Assembly: GCF_904846315.1 (NCBI RefSeq)
Contig: NZ_CAJHAF010000001.1
Span: 1,736,001-1,800,000 of the forward strand
Source of the DNA: Psychrobacter jeotgali
GTDB lineage: Bacteria > Pseudomonadota > Gammaproteobacteria > Pseudomonadales > Moraxellaceae
Length of the DNA stretch: 64,000 nt
Direction of reading: 5' to 3'
Part shown: positions 9,705 to 18,700 of the stretch, piece after piece
Layout of the letters: every line of letters starts with the position of its first letter
Position numbering within the stretch: position 1 is the stretch's first letter
The notes under the pieces: generated by a model
Seen by the model: only the letters and a program-made list of their open reading frames with translations
The model's database searches: none
What the model was told of the DNA's origin: nothing
Program-made: the position numbers and the translations under genes

Positions 9705-10382
9705 CTAGCCAAAACCCGTTACCCTACCGAAAAAGCTCACTAACCAGCCTATACCTGCCCATACTCCCCAAAGAATAACGGCAATAAATATTAACCCCAA
9801 AATATCAGGGATATGCAGATATAGCCAGGCGACCACTGGATTACGCCAAAACTTGCTATTACGCTGTTTATTCTCTAGTTGCTCATGCAAAAATGGTCTA
9901 TCCATGTGAGTGGTTTCAGTAATGCCGTACTCTTGCTGAATATGCTGGTGAACGATAAATAAAGTCTTGCGGCTAGGACGGATAAAGATATCCAACAGTG
10001 TACCGACGGCTGGGATGATACCAACCACCGTATCGATAAGTGCTAAGCGCACGGCTGGGGTCATCTTGCTAGCAGGTACCCCTAATCGGCGCCCTAACAC
10101 AAAAGAATAGCTGGTCAAAGCCAAACCCGCCAAGTCGCCCGCTAATGGTATGGTTGATAAGGCGGCATCAGCGCCTAATCCTTGCTTGGTAAAAGGGATA
10201 CGTACTACCGAATCCATGGCATTAGCAAATTTGGCTAACTTGCGCTCGGTGGCGATGACTTGCTCACGTGTCAAGCCATGCTCAGCCAGATTAAGCTCAT
10301 AGTTGATTTGTAGATCAGTGGTTACTGGGTTTTTGGTAACTGTAGGCTTTGAGGCTTTTGGCGACTTCTTGAACTTATCCAT
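9705..10382 (-). CDS. DUF4112 domain membrane protein
   Basis: The DUF4112 domain (about residues 45-140) is recognisable from [18 protein letters not shown], the duplicated [10 protein letters not shown] / [11 protein letters not shown] pattern and the arginine-rich [14 protein letters not shown] end. A C-terminal transmembrane helix (about residues 195-220) adds a membrane anchor. Function is unknown. ATG 10382 is preferred over ATG 10427, which lies deep inside ubiA. From 10382 the gene overlaps the ubiA stop by 8 bp (ATGGATAA), a typical translational-coupling arrangement. The N-terminal ~25 residues are Lys/Thr/Pro-rich and probably cytoplasmic. Confidence 0.8.
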   Translation of the reverse strand: MDKFKKSPKASKPTVTKNPVTTDLQINYELNLAEHGLTREQVIATERKLAKFANAMDSVVRIPFTKQGLGADAALSTIPLAGDLAGLALTSYSFVLGRRLGVPASKMTPAVRLALIDTVVGIIPAVGTLLDIFIRPSRKTLFIVHQHIQQEYGITETTHMDRPFLHEQLENKQRNSKFWRNPVVAWLYLHIPDILGLIFIAVILWGVWAGIGWLVSFFGRVTGFG

Positions 10383-11313
10383 TAAATGTCGTCCATATAC
10401 AAGATACTGCGACCAAGGCAAAGACATAACGCCCTACCCAAATATTAGCCAAAAACGCTTGGAAACAAGCAGGTGCTTGACGAGTAGCACAAGCGCTATT
10501 TTGCTTAGCAAACATCATTGCAACTAACGCTAAGCCGAACACCGGGATAATGCTCAGACTGGTTGGCGCAAAGTAATGCCACAACACCGCGCCCATCAAT
10601 ATTAAAAACAACGTCTGCAATAGCGAGATGATAATCACATCGTAGCGACCAAATAATATCGCCGTTGATTTGACCCCAATCTTTAAATCATCTTCACGAT
10701 CAGCCATCGCATATTGGGTGTCATAAGCGATAGTCCAGCACATATAAGCGGCAAACAATAACCAACACCAAATATCAGGACTGCCCTGTATCGCCACATA
10801 AGCCATCGGTATCGCCCAGCCAAAGGCGGCTGCCAAAAACACTTGCGGCAAATGGGTAAAGCGTTTCATAAAGGGGTAAATAAAGGCCAAAATTACCGCG
10901 CCCAGTGACCAATAAAACACAGAGATCGGCAAAAACAATAATAGACTGGCACTCAGGGCGACCAATACCACAAACGCTATAATCGCCTCCTTGCCCGTCA
11001 AGCGCCCGTCAGCTAATGGCCGACCTTTAGTGCGACTCACATAACCATCGACCTTACGATCAGCGAAGTCATTAATCGCACAACCTGCCGCCCGCATCAA
11101 AATCGCACCCAAAGCAAAGAGGATAAACACCTTTAGACTCGGCAGCCCAGCGCTTGCTCCTTGCTGCTGCGCTTGCCCCATTGCCGCTAACATCACCCCC
11201 CATAAAGTTGGCCAAAGTAATAGCTCAATGCCAACTGGCTTATCAAAGCGGGTCAGCTGCATATAAGCATAAAACTTATCTTTAAAGGTCAAGGTGGGGC
11301 TATGATTTATCAT
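10375..11313 (-). CDS. ubiA: 4-hydroxybenzoate polyprenyltransferase UbiA
   Basis: UbiA joins the polyprenyl tail to 4-hydroxybenzoate in ubiquinone biosynthesis at the inner membrane. Both Mg-diphosphate-binding Asp motifs are present: [10 protein letters not shown] (81-90) and [13 protein letters not shown] (197-209), with [10 protein letters not shown] between them. About eight or nine hydrophobic helices are visible, and the 312-aa length is normal for the family. No chorismate lyase gene (ubiC) is adjacent. The gene probably starts a transcript that continues into the overlapping DUF4112 gene. Confidence 0.95.
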   Translation of the reverse strand: MINHSPTLTFKDKFYAYMQLTRFDKPVGIELLLWPTLWGVMLAAMGQAQQQGASAGLPSLKVFILFALGAILMRAAGCAINDFADRKVDGYVSRTKGRPLADGRLTGKEAIIAFVVLVALSASLLLFLPISVFYWSLGAVILAFIYPFMKRFTHLPQVFLAAAFGWAIPMAYVAIQGSPDIWCWLLFAAYMCWTIAYDTQYAMADREDDLKIGVKSTAILFGRYDVIIISLLQTLFLILMGAVLWHYFAPTSLSIIPVFGLALVAMMFAKQNSACATRQAPACFQAFLANIWVGRYVFALVAVSCIWTTFNG

Positions 11314-11386
11314 GACTTATAACATCTCTATTTATATCGCTTTATTACGTCAGTTACTCTGTCAGCTGCTATGTCAATTACTATCG

Positions 11387-11638
11387 CTACTGCTGTATTT
11401 GTTGCCATAGCTTGTTAGCTTCCATCAGTGATAGCTCAGGATACTGTTTGCGTAAAGCTTTGATTGCGGCGATTTTATTATTCTGGGTTGATTTTGCTTG
11501 CTTACGTAAAAAAGCCAGTTGTTCTTGGGGATTGCTAAGCTCTCGTAAGCGTGCTTCTAGCCTGAGAATACGAGTACGTAGCAAGATATTGATCAGTAGT
11601 AAGGCGGCACCCATGACCCAAATTATTATCGTTGTCAT
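11387..11638 (-). CDS. small membrane protein with L7/L12-like helical tail
   Basis: The 83-aa protein has one N-terminal transmembrane helix (about residues 3-21), then a charged helical stretch. The C-terminal segment KIAAIKALRKQYPELSLMEA resembles the helix-turn-helix of the ribosomal L7/L12 C-terminal domain (K..VIKAxRExxGLxLxEAK). Similar 'bL12-domain' tails occur on small bacterial membrane proteins of unknown role. An AGGAG at 11644-11648 supports ATG 11638. It follows the start of ubiA upstream on the same strand and lies between ubiA and rsmJ. The resemblance is by eye only. Confidence 0.65.
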   Translation of the reverse strand: MTTIIIWVMGAALLLINILLRTRILRLEARLRELSNPQEQLAFLRKQAKSTQNNKIAAIKALRKQYPELSLMEANKLWQQIQQ

Positions 11639-11708
11639 CCTTCACTCCTAAGCTTATGATCCATAGATTATTGCGCTTATATAGATTAATCATTATATAA
11701 AACAGCCC

Positions 11709-12629
11709 TCATATAAAGTAGCCATCAAAACGTAATGCCTCATTGCTCCAGCTCTCGCTAGGCGGCTGCTGTGCAAAAAATGGCGCTTGTTGGGGACGTT
11801 TAATAACGACTCGGCCCATTTTTGTATCATTTTGACTAATCACTGCTTGAGCGCTTTTTAAGAGTTGTTGCTCCTCAGGTAACGAGGGTGGCTTTGCAAG
11901 CTGGTGCAGCGCTTGCATGTGCTTGCCAACTTTAGCGCCCTTGCCGGTTTTGCTATCTTGATAACTGTCTGCTGGAAACATCGGATCTAGATAAATCACC
12001 TTTACGCTATTATTGGTAATATTTTTCTCATCAGTAAAATAGCTCAGCGCATCAATATTAATAATATGTAGCCGCGACATTAGTTTTTGCCAATTAGGCT
12101 GTCTGCTCATCCGCTGCTGTTCAGCAAGCAGTAATAACGCCATCAGCGGTTGTTGCTCCAGCATGGTCACCTGCGCGCCGCTGCTGGCTAGTATCAAGCT
12201 ATCGTGACCAAAGCCTGCGGTGGCATCTATAACCACGCTGTCTGCGGTAAGTTTGGCCGCTTGCAATAACAGCTCTGACTTGCGCCCTGCGCTGACTACC
12301 CGCCGCTGCAACTTATCCCACTCTAGCGCTACGCTTAGCCTTTCAGTTAATAATGATAGCTGCCCTTTGTCATCTAACTTTTTATTATCCAACAGTAAAA
12401 CCGGCTGTGCGTACTCATCAGTTAAGCGTAGGCGACGTTTTTGATTAAGCTTGCCCTCTAGTAACTCAGCATCCAATTTAAGGGGAAGCTTATAGTGCTC
12501 AATGAGCGCTTGCAGATCCTCAATTTGAGCTTGTTGAGCGGCATCAATGTAAAGTAATTTAAAAGTCTTAATCTGAAAGTCCTTAAAAATATAGCCAATG
12601 CTAAACAGAGTGAGCAGATTTTTTGTCAC
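11709..12629 (-). CDS. rsmJ: 16S rRNA m2G1516 methyltransferase RsmJ
   Basis: RsmJ methylates N2 of G1516 in 16S rRNA using SAM. The SAM motif VIDATAGFGHDSLILAS and the family signature IYLDPMFP are both present, followed by a late VVIKRPQQAP segment. The frame is open back to an ATG at 12815, but that lies inside uppP. GTG 12629 is preferred: it is 8 bp beyond the uppP stop and preceded by AGGA from the uppP end. Even so, the 306-aa product is longer than the usual ~250 aa, so initiation further downstream at a non-standard codon cannot be excluded. It is likely cotranscribed with uppP. Confidence 0.85.
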   Translation of the reverse strand: MTKNLLTLFSIGYIFKDFQIKTFKLLYIDAAQQAQIEDLQALIEHYKLPLKLDAELLEGKLNQKRRLRLTDEYAQPVLLLDNKKLDDKGQLSLLTERLSVALEWDKLQRRVVSAGRKSELLLQAAKLTADSVVIDATAGFGHDSLILASSGAQVTMLEQQPLMALLLLAEQQRMSRQPNWQKLMSRLHIINIDALSYFTDEKNITNNSVKVIYLDPMFPADSYQDSKTGKGAKVGKHMQALHQLAKPPSLPEEQQLLKSAQAVISQNDTKMGRVVIKRPQQAPFFAQQPPSESWSNEALRFDGYFI

Positions 12630-12637
12630 GTGCTGCT

Positions 12638-13480
12638 TTATCCTGCAAACTGATAACCAAATACCCAAGCGGCAACCAACACAATAATACCTGTAACGAT
12701 ACGTAGCCAAGCAAAGATTTTGAAGTCGCGGCGACTGACCCACGCTACCAGCCAGCGAATACAAAGCAGTGCCACGACAAATGATACGACTGTACCTACG
12801 CCCAATACCAGCCAATCCTCACTACTAGTGAGGACTTCATGATGCTTGATTAAATCAAGCAAAGCGGCACCGACGATAACTGGGATACCTAAAAAGAAAG
12901 AGAACTCTGCTGAGGCTTTACGTGAGACTCCAAGCCATAATGCGCCGATAATGGTAGCGCCTGAACGTGAAGTGCCCGGTACTAACGCTAAACACTGAAA
13001 CAATCCAATTTTTAGGGCAGTTTTTAGGCTGACCTCTTCAGCTTCATGAGCGATGATAGCTTTAGGCCGGTTTTCAACATAAAAAATCAACAAGCCACCA
13101 ATGATGAGCATGATCGCCACTGTGATAGGATTGAATAAGTACTGCTTAATCTCATCGGCAAATGTAAAACCGACAATCATCACTGGAATAGTCGCCACAA
13201 TCAGACTAAGCCCTAGCTGTCTTGGATTAGTCATCCCTTCTGCTTTGCCAGTCAATAATCCCATCAAAGCCTGCCACAATCGACCCCAATAATCATAAAT
13301 GACTGCCAAAATAGCGCCTAGCTGTACCACCACCACGAACAAATCAACTTTTTCTTTAGTCCAAAAACTCATCAAGTCTGCTGATAGGATTAAATAACCC
13401 GTGCTAGAAATCGGTAAAAACTCAGTGATACCTTCGACGATACCCATGATAACCGCTTGAATTAATAAAAGTATATCCAC
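12638..13480 (-). CDS. uppP: undecaprenyl-diphosphatase UppP (BacA)
   Basis: UppP dephosphorylates undecaprenyl diphosphate to recycle the lipid carrier for peptidoglycan and other envelope polymers, and overexpression is linked to bacitracin resistance. The two active-site motifs are visible: EGITEFLPISSTGYL near the N-terminus and PGTSRSGAT at about residues 168-176. About eight transmembrane segments span the ~280-aa protein. Two GTG codons are possible starts, 13486 and 13480; 13480 is preferred because the AGGA at 13489-13492 is then 8 bp away, whereas for 13486 it is only 2 bp away. Confidence 0.95.
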   Translation of the reverse strand: MDILLLIQAVIMGIVEGITEFLPISSTGYLILSADLMSFWTKEKVDLFVVVVQLGAILAVIYDYWGRLWQALMGLLTGKAEGMTNPRQLGLSLIVATIPVMIVGFTFADEIKQYLFNPITVAIMLIIGGLLIFYVENRPKAIIAHEAEEVSLKTALKIGLFQCLALVPGTSRSGATIIGALWLGVSRKASAEFSFFLGIPVIVGAALLDLIKHHEVLTSSEDWLVLGVGTVVSFVVALLCIRWLVAWVSRRDFKIFAWLRIVTGIIVLVAAWVFGYQFAG

Positions 13481-13619
13481 AATCACGTTCCTAACCAGAG
13501 ACCTAAAAACAGCACTAGCGCCTGTCCTTATTATTATAGGGTCATATTATTGTATTGTTGCTTTGAATGTTTGCGCCGTATTCTATACTAAAGGGCTTTT
13601 ATAGTTATCCCTATTATTT

Positions 13620-14363
13620 TTAAGCCTTCCCTTGCTCTTTTAGGGTTTTCCATGCTTGATTGCGCAGATATTTTGGTAGCGCTTGCGCCGCATCCGTACC
13701 CCCAGACACCATAAACTGCGCTATTCCCAGCTTGCCAATGATGGCTGCATCAGGCCAAACGGCTTCATAATAGCTTTGGTCATCGTGTAAACTTAACAGC
13801 GCTGAACCATTACCAACGACAGGGATATTAAGAGTGGTATAGCTAGCATAATCCAGTAATTGCTCACCGCTATCATCAGTTATAGAGGTAGAATCAGCTA
13901 TATAAGCAGGCTGCATAATCTCATTATGAAAGGGGTTAGCCGTTCCATCCAAACTATCTGCTGACTCATTTTGCAACACGTAATGAGCAAAATAAACCTG
14001 CTGCATACGGGCATCTAGCGCACTATATACCTGCGTTAAACCATATTGTTGATAAGCTTTTTGCGCTATCGTTTGCAAGCTCGATACGCCGACACAGGGC
14101 AAATCATGAGCTACTGACAACGCTTGCACCACAGCAGTATTAATGCGAATACCACTAAACGCACCTGGACCACGGTTAAATATTAACGCCTGCATATCAG
14201 CTAGACTCACTTGAGCTTCCGATAAAAGCGTATCAATCATCGGTAGAATTTGCTGAGTCTGTTGACGCTTACCGGTTTCGGTAGCACTTGATACCACCTT
14301 ACCCTCTGCATCCAATAGCGCGACTGAGCATTGGTCAAACACGGTATCCATGGCTAAAAACAT
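13620..14363 (-). CDS. tsaB: tRNA t6A37 biosynthesis protein TsaB
   Basis: TsaB (YeaZ) is the dimerising scaffold partner of TsaD in threonylcarbamoylation of A37 in ANN-decoding tRNAs. The ASKHA-fold features are visible: LAMDTVFDQCSVAL at the start and FNRGPGAFSGIRI about 65 residues in, then SSLQTIA and SALDARMQQVYFA. The start is ATG 14363, with GAGGTGATA as Shine-Dalgarno; the upstream in-frame GTG (14369) lies within that site. The length, 247 aa, is slightly above the E. coli protein (231 aa), partly from a Ser/Asp-rich loop around residue 150. Confidence 0.93.
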   Translation of the reverse strand: MFLAMDTVFDQCSVALLDAEGKVVSSATETGKRQQTQQILPMIDTLLSEAQVSLADMQALIFNRGPGAFSGIRINTAVVQALSVAHDLPCVGVSSLQTIAQKAYQQYGLTQVYSALDARMQQVYFAHYVLQNESADSLDGTANPFHNEIMQPAYIADSTSITDDSGEQLLDYASYTTLNIPVVGNGSALLSLHDDQSYYEAVWPDAAIIGKLGIAQFMVSGGTDAAQALPKYLRNQAWKTLKEQGKA

Positions 14364-14690
14364 TATCACCTCAATTTGTATTATTAACTTTCAACAATTA
14401 TTTAGCTTTGAACAACTATTGGCCTTGCAAAGCAGTTGGCTTGATAAGAACCAATAGTTCTATAAACCACAATTTTTTATAAAAATAGTGGCTATCATAG
14501 CATTTAGAATTAGGCGCTGTATAGAATGGTTAAAGTTTTAAAACTTGGGTTAATTAATAGATATTTAAGTTTATCTTTAATCCCACATCAACTATAATGA
14601 TTTCTCATTTTATATTTACTTATCAATGCTTAAGCTTTGTCAGCCTCTTTATGGCATATGCATGAGTCTTGTTGCCTACTGGAGCATCAA
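14364..14690. other. divergent intergenic region tsaB / MBL-fold gene
   Basis: This 327-bp AT-rich spacer must hold both promoters. On the + strand a perfect TATAAT is at 14593-14598 with a weak TTTATC 17 bp upstream. I see no other defined element. Confidence 0.5.
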
Positions 14691-15506
14691 ATGTATCATC
14701 ACATTTTATATGACGATGGCCACCATAAATGTGTGGTTTTTTCTATGCCACATGATAATGAAAGCGTGCCTTCTAATCAGTTTCTAATTATTGATGGTGA
14801 TGAAGCAGCGGTTATTGATCCAGGCGGCGACCTGACCTTTGCTCCCTTAACGATCAATATCATAAAGCATACCCGCATGACAAATATCCGTTATGTGATT
14901 GGTTCACATCAAGATCCTGATATTATCGCCTCCATGCCGCGCTGGCTGATTCATGTTGAAGGCGCTAGTGTACTGATTCCCAAACTATGGGAGCGGTTTC
15001 TGCCGCATTATAATTCTGCTTTTACTAAAGGACGACTGAAGCAGAGTTTGTCTGAGCGCTTGATGACCATTCCAGATATTGGTGGCTACTACCCATTAGG
15101 CAATAATGGTATTGTTGCGATGCCAGCACATTTCTTGCACTCTGTAGGTAATTTTCAGTTTTATGATCCTGTAAGTAAAATTCTATTTTCAGGCGATATG
15201 GGGGCTTCATTGGTAGGTGATTCAGGTCAAGCCGTCCAAGACTTTCATACTCATATCGGTAATATGGAAGGCTTTCATCAGCGCTATATGACCAGCAAAA
15301 AAGTCACACGGCTATGGGCAGATGCTGTGCGCAATTTGGATGTTTCTATGATGGTGCCCCAACACGGTTATCGCTTAGAAGGCCAAGAAGTATTTCATCA
15401 ATTTTTAGACTGGATCAGTCAGCTCGACTGCGGCATTGACCTATTTAACGAACAAAGCTATCAGTTCAAACAATATATTCCTGACATTGCTACCGCCGCT
15501 GAATAG
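14691..15506 (+). CDS. ODP-type metallo-beta-lactamase-fold protein
   Basis: The fold is recognisable from VIDPGGDL, HQDPD, MPAHFLHSVGNF, FSGDMG and PQHGYR. The metal site has the flavodiiron/ODP pattern HxExD (here H-Q-D-P-D, with Asp in the Glu position) rather than HxHxDH, so a di-iron site is more likely than di-zinc. There is no flavodoxin domain, unlike true flavodiiron oxidases. ODP relatives have been described as oxygen sensors, but no signalling gene is adjacent, so the role is unknown. ATG 14691 is preferred because TGGAG lies 6-7 bp upstream; the frame extends to TTG 14637. The length is 271 aa. Confidence 0.8.
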   Translation: MYHHILYDDGHHKCVVFSMPHDNESVPSNQFLIIDGDEAAVIDPGGDLTFAPLTINIIKHTRMTNIRYVIGSHQDPDIIASMPRWLIHVEGASVLIPKLWERFLPHYNSAFTKGRLKQSLSERLMTIPDIGGYYPLGNNGIVAMPAHFLHSVGNFQFYDPVSKILFSGDMGASLVGDSGQAVQDFHTHIGNMEGFHQRYMTSKKVTRLWADAVRNLDVSMMVPQHGYRLEGQEVFHQFLDWISQLDCGIDLFNEQSYQFKQYIPDIATAAE

Positions 15507-15562
15507 GAGTCAAAACATTAAAGCCAAATGCAATATAGTGAGTTCATTATAAAAACGATACA

Positions 15563-15638
15563 GCGGGACTGGTATGAATTTTGCGCAGCCTCTGTCGGCG
15601 TAGGCACAGCACGCCAGTAAAATTCATACCAGTCCCGC
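15563..15638 (+). repeat. dispersed palindromic element, copy A
   Basis: Two perfect 20-bp inverted arms (15563-15582 and 15619-15638; outer end gcgggactgg, inner end gaatttt) enclose a 36-nt core at 15583-15618 that begins gcgcagcctctgtc and ends cacgccagt. The core is 33/36 identical to that of copy B at 53120-53155, whereas the arms differ between copies. It lies in the spacer between two convergent genes, just before their shared terminator. It contains no coding capacity. It resembles a small non-autonomous or REP-type repeat, but I cannot name a described family. Confidence 0.85.
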
Positions 15639-15686
15639 GTTTAAATATAATGTATCTGTTTTATTTAGAATCGACTATAGCATAAC

Positions 15687-15729
15687 AAAGCCCCAAAACT
15701 GTTAATCCTACTAACAGCTTTGGGGCTTT
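15687..15729. terminator. bidirectional terminator between MBL-fold gene and ffh
   Basis: An 18-bp stem with one mismatch (aaagccccaaa.../...tttggggcttt) is followed by T-rich sequence on the + strand and has an A-rich left flank that serves the ffh transcript. Confidence 0.88.
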
Positions 15730-15761
15730 TATTTTGACTTTATAAATAACGACCAGCCAGC

Positions 15762-17306
15762 CTAGAAGCGAGTTTTAAACTTCTTAGGAGCGTTATTTTG
15801 CAGCTCCTGCATTTGTTTTTGCATCTCATCGGTACTAGGCAGATTGTTTGGATCTAACCCCATTTGCTTAGCCATCTGCTGTGGGTTCACATCCTTAGTG
15901 CCGCCTGATTGACCACCGCCGAATAATGGACCACCGCCACCACCAGCTCCGCCGCCGCCCATTAGGCCTTGCATAGACTTCATCATTTTACTGATACCTT
16001 CTGGCTTAGAAATCATTTTCATCATTTTTGCCATTTGCTTATGCTGTTTTAGCAAGCGATTGACGTCTTGAATCTCACGACCAGAGCCTGCCGCTATACG
16101 GCGCTTACGACTGGGGTTAATTTTATCAGGGTTTTTACGCTCAAACGGCGTCATCGAATTAATCAGTGCTTCCATCTCGCGCACTTTTTCTTCTGGTTTG
16201 GCATCTTCAACCGCCTTTTGCATATCAGAGCCGCCCATACCCGGCATCTTATCGAGGAATCCTGCCATGCCGCCCATATTCTTCATTTGTTGAAACTGGG
16301 TCAAGAGATCCTCAAGGTCAAATTCACCGCCCTTTTGCATCTTTTTAGCCATTTTTTCGGCTTTATCACGGTCGATTTTTTGCTCGACTTCCTCAACTAG
16401 GCTTAAAACGTCACCCATACCAAGGATACGCTGGGCAATACGCTCAGGATGGAATGCTTCTAATGCATCTAGTTTTTCACCGCGCCCTAAGAACTTAATT
16501 GGCTTACCAGTGATAGCTCTTACTGACAAGGCTGCACCGCCGCGGGCATCACCATCGGTTTTAGTTAAGATAACGCCAGTCAGTGGCAATGCGTCATTAA
16601 AGGCTTTGGCGGTATTTGCCGCATCCTGACCAGTCATCGCATCGACTACGAATAAGGTCTCAGAGGGGTTAACCGCATCGGTCAGCGCCTTAATTTCATC
16701 CATCATCATATCATCGATGGCAAGACGACCGGCGGTATCGATAATCAAGATATCTTGATATTGAATTTTGGCCTCTTCGATCGCACGCAAAGCAATATCA
16801 ATAGGATTTTCATCGGTCGTTGAGTTGACGAACTTAGCATTGACCTGCCCTGCCACTTGCTCTAGCTGCTGGATAGCGGCTGGGCGATAGACGTCAGCGG
16901 ATACTAACATCACCTTTTTCTTTTGACGCTCCTGTAAGTATTTAGCTAACTTACCAGCTGTGGTGGTTTTACCCGCACCTTGCAAACCTGCAAGCAGATA
17001 GACCACGGGCGGCTTACCGGTCATCTCCAGTTGCTGATTAGCACTACCCATCATCTCGGTCAGCTCATCGTGGACGATTTTAACAAAAGCCTGTCCAGGT
17101 GCCAGCTCTTTGAGCACTTCGGCGCCCAGCGCCTGCTCTTTGACACGCTTAACAAAATCACGGGTGACTGGCAGTGCCACATCGGCTTCAAGCAGTGCCA
17201 TACGCACTTCACGTAAGGTATCTTTGATATTATCTTCGGTTAATTGTCCTGTACCAGCAATATTGCGAAGACTCGAGGATAAACGTTCGGTTAAAGTATC
17301 AAACAT
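15762..17306 (-). CDS. ffh: signal recognition particle protein Ffh
   Basis: Ffh is the SRP GTPase that, with 4.5S RNA, delivers nascent inner-membrane proteins to FtsY. The N domain is followed by the G domain with P-loop GLQGAGKTT (107-115), DTAGR near 190 and TKTDGDARGG. A Met-rich M domain (about 300-470) includes the RNA-binding SGRE-type segment GSGREIQDVN. The C-terminus has Gly-rich tracts and a Met/Gln-rich tail. The length (514 aa) is slightly above the E. coli 453. It is divergent from ypjD, the same pairing as in E. coli. Confidence 0.97.
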   Translation of the reverse strand: MFDTLTERLSSSLRNIAGTGQLTEDNIKDTLREVRMALLEADVALPVTRDFVKRVKEQALGAEVLKELAPGQAFVKIVHDELTEMMGSANQQLEMTGKPPVVYLLAGLQGAGKTTTAGKLAKYLQERQKKKVMLVSADVYRPAAIQQLEQVAGQVNAKFVNSTTDENPIDIALRAIEEAKIQYQDILIIDTAGRLAIDDMMMDEIKALTDAVNPSETLFVVDAMTGQDAANTAKAFNDALPLTGVILTKTDGDARGGAALSVRAITGKPIKFLGRGEKLDALEAFHPERIAQRILGMGDVLSLVEEVEQKIDRDKAEKMAKKMQKGGEFDLEDLLTQFQQMKNMGGMAGFLDKMPGMGGSDMQKAVEDAKPEEKVREMEALINSMTPFERKNPDKINPSRKRRIAAGSGREIQDVNRLLKQHKQMAKMMKMISKPEGISKMMKSMQGLMGGGGAGGGGGPLFGGGQSGGTKDVNPQQMAKQMGLDPNNLPSTDEMQKQMQELQNNAPKKFKTRF

Positions 17307-17779
17307 AAATAATTCTCAGTTAAAATAATTCTTAATTAAAATCTTAGTTAAAATAGTACTCAGCTAAATCGTTCGAATAGCTTACAAAGCATAAAAGTTA
17401 TAGCGCATCTGGCTTGCTCATAAAAGCTCTAATTTATTCGTAAATAAACTAGTGTGTTTCGCTATCGACATCCATAATTCATTGTATTAAATACCGATAA
17501 TATTAACCGGTGCTGCCACTGTTATAAAAAACTGGCTTATTATCAATACTATAGCATTAAGACAGCTTAAGTTTTATAACGGTTTTGCAAAACAGTTCAT
17601 TTTTACTCTTAAGCGATTTCTCTAAAAGATGAACACTTTTTAAGAATAAAAAAGATGATGCTCAATTAGAGTCTATTTTATGATAAATTGGATGATTATT
17701 CTAATCCTTGTGATAATAACACTTTAGCGTTAACTTGAGCGGCTGTTTTGCGTTCATAATAAGATGAGGTTTTTTACCT
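17307..17779. other. divergent intergenic region ffh / ypjD
   Basis: This 473-bp AT-rich region contains both promoters. Near ffh, at about 17313-17366, there are three to four imperfect direct repeats of a ~17-bp unit with the core agttaaaat. No RNA gene or open frame of note was found. Confidence 0.5.
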
Positions 17780-18583
17780 GTGCCAGTTGCATTTTTGGTT
17801 GCTAGTATGGTTTATATCTTGGTTAGCGTCCATATCGGTTGGGCGCTCATTCAAGACAAGCCTATCTATAAAAGCATCAGTTTAGGCTTATTGCTAGTAG
17901 GAATGCTTGCGCATACTACACTGCTATACCCTTATATTTTTACCTTATACGGGCTAAACTTTAATTTATTTAATGTCTTAAGCTTAATTAGCTTATTCTT
18001 TTTATTATTCTACGTGCTGTTTTCTTTATATCGGCCTATAGTAAGTTTGGGCATTTTGGCCGCTCCGACCGCCTTTATTGGTATGACGTTAGGTTATATT
18101 GGACGAGCGCCCTATCAGCCGCTCACTGATGTCAGTGTCGGTCTTGAAGCTCATATCATCTTATCATTTGCCGCCTATTGTGTGCTGCTGATGGCTGCGG
18201 TACAAGCGTTATTTTTACGCCTACAAATTCGTGAGCTTAAGCACCAAACGATTCATCGCTTTTGGGTCAATAAGCTGCCCTCCTTACAGAGTATGGAGAG
18301 CTTGTTATTCGATATGATTTTGGTCAGCTTTGTCTTGCTGAGTATCGCTTTAGGGTTCGGTTTTATCTACGTAGAGGACTTGCTGGCGCAGCATATTGCC
18401 CACAAAACCGTCTTTAGCATACTCTCTTGGCTATTGCTTGGTGGGTTATTGCTTGGCAATTGGCGTGCAGGTTGGCGTGGTAAACGAGCTGCTAATTTGA
18501 CTATTTATGCCTTTATTTTACTGGCTATAGGATTTGTGGGCAGTAAGTTCGTTCTAGAAATGATACTGGGAGTACGAACGTAA
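17780..18583 (+). CDS. ypjD: CcsA/HemX-type inner membrane protein YpjD
   Basis: The 267-aa protein has about eight transmembrane helices. It carries the cytochrome c assembly (CcsA) family features: a conserved early His, SLEAHIILSFAAY (His in the helix), and the closing HKTVFSILSWLLL...WRAGWRGKRA...GSKFVLEMIL. YpjD proteins are HemX-like relatives without proven haem-delivery function. The start is GTG 17780 with GAGG upstream at a long spacing; an internal ATG at 17807 is an alternative. The pairing with divergent ffh is conserved in gammaproteobacteria. Confidence 0.88.
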   Translation: MPVAFLVASMVYILVSVHIGWALIQDKPIYKSISLGLLLVGMLAHTTLLYPYIFTLYGLNFNLFNVLSLISLFFLLFYVLFSLYRPIVSLGILAAPTAFIGMTLGYIGRAPYQPLTDVSVGLEAHIILSFAAYCVLLMAAVQALFLRLQIRELKHQTIHRFWVNKLPSLQSMESLLFDMILVSFVLLSIALGFGFIYVEDLLAQHIAHKTVFSILSWLLLGGLLLGNWRAGWRGKRAANLTIYAFILLAIGFVGSKFVLEMILGVRT

Positions 18584-18700
18584 AAATATAGCGGCCGGTA
18601 GCATTATCTGCTGACCTTCCGCTTATATTTTAATACCAGCTATTTGCTTCAGCTTGATACTTCAGTTTAATAAAAAAACTGCTTCCAAAAAGCTTAACTT

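Noticed and set aside
12630..12815. Extended N-terminus for rsmJ
   Set aside because: The extra 62 codons lie inside uppP and read like out-of-frame membrane sequence.
16068..16400. 110-codon open frame on the + strand
   Set aside because: It lies wholly antisense to ffh; no Shine-Dalgarno or family motif.
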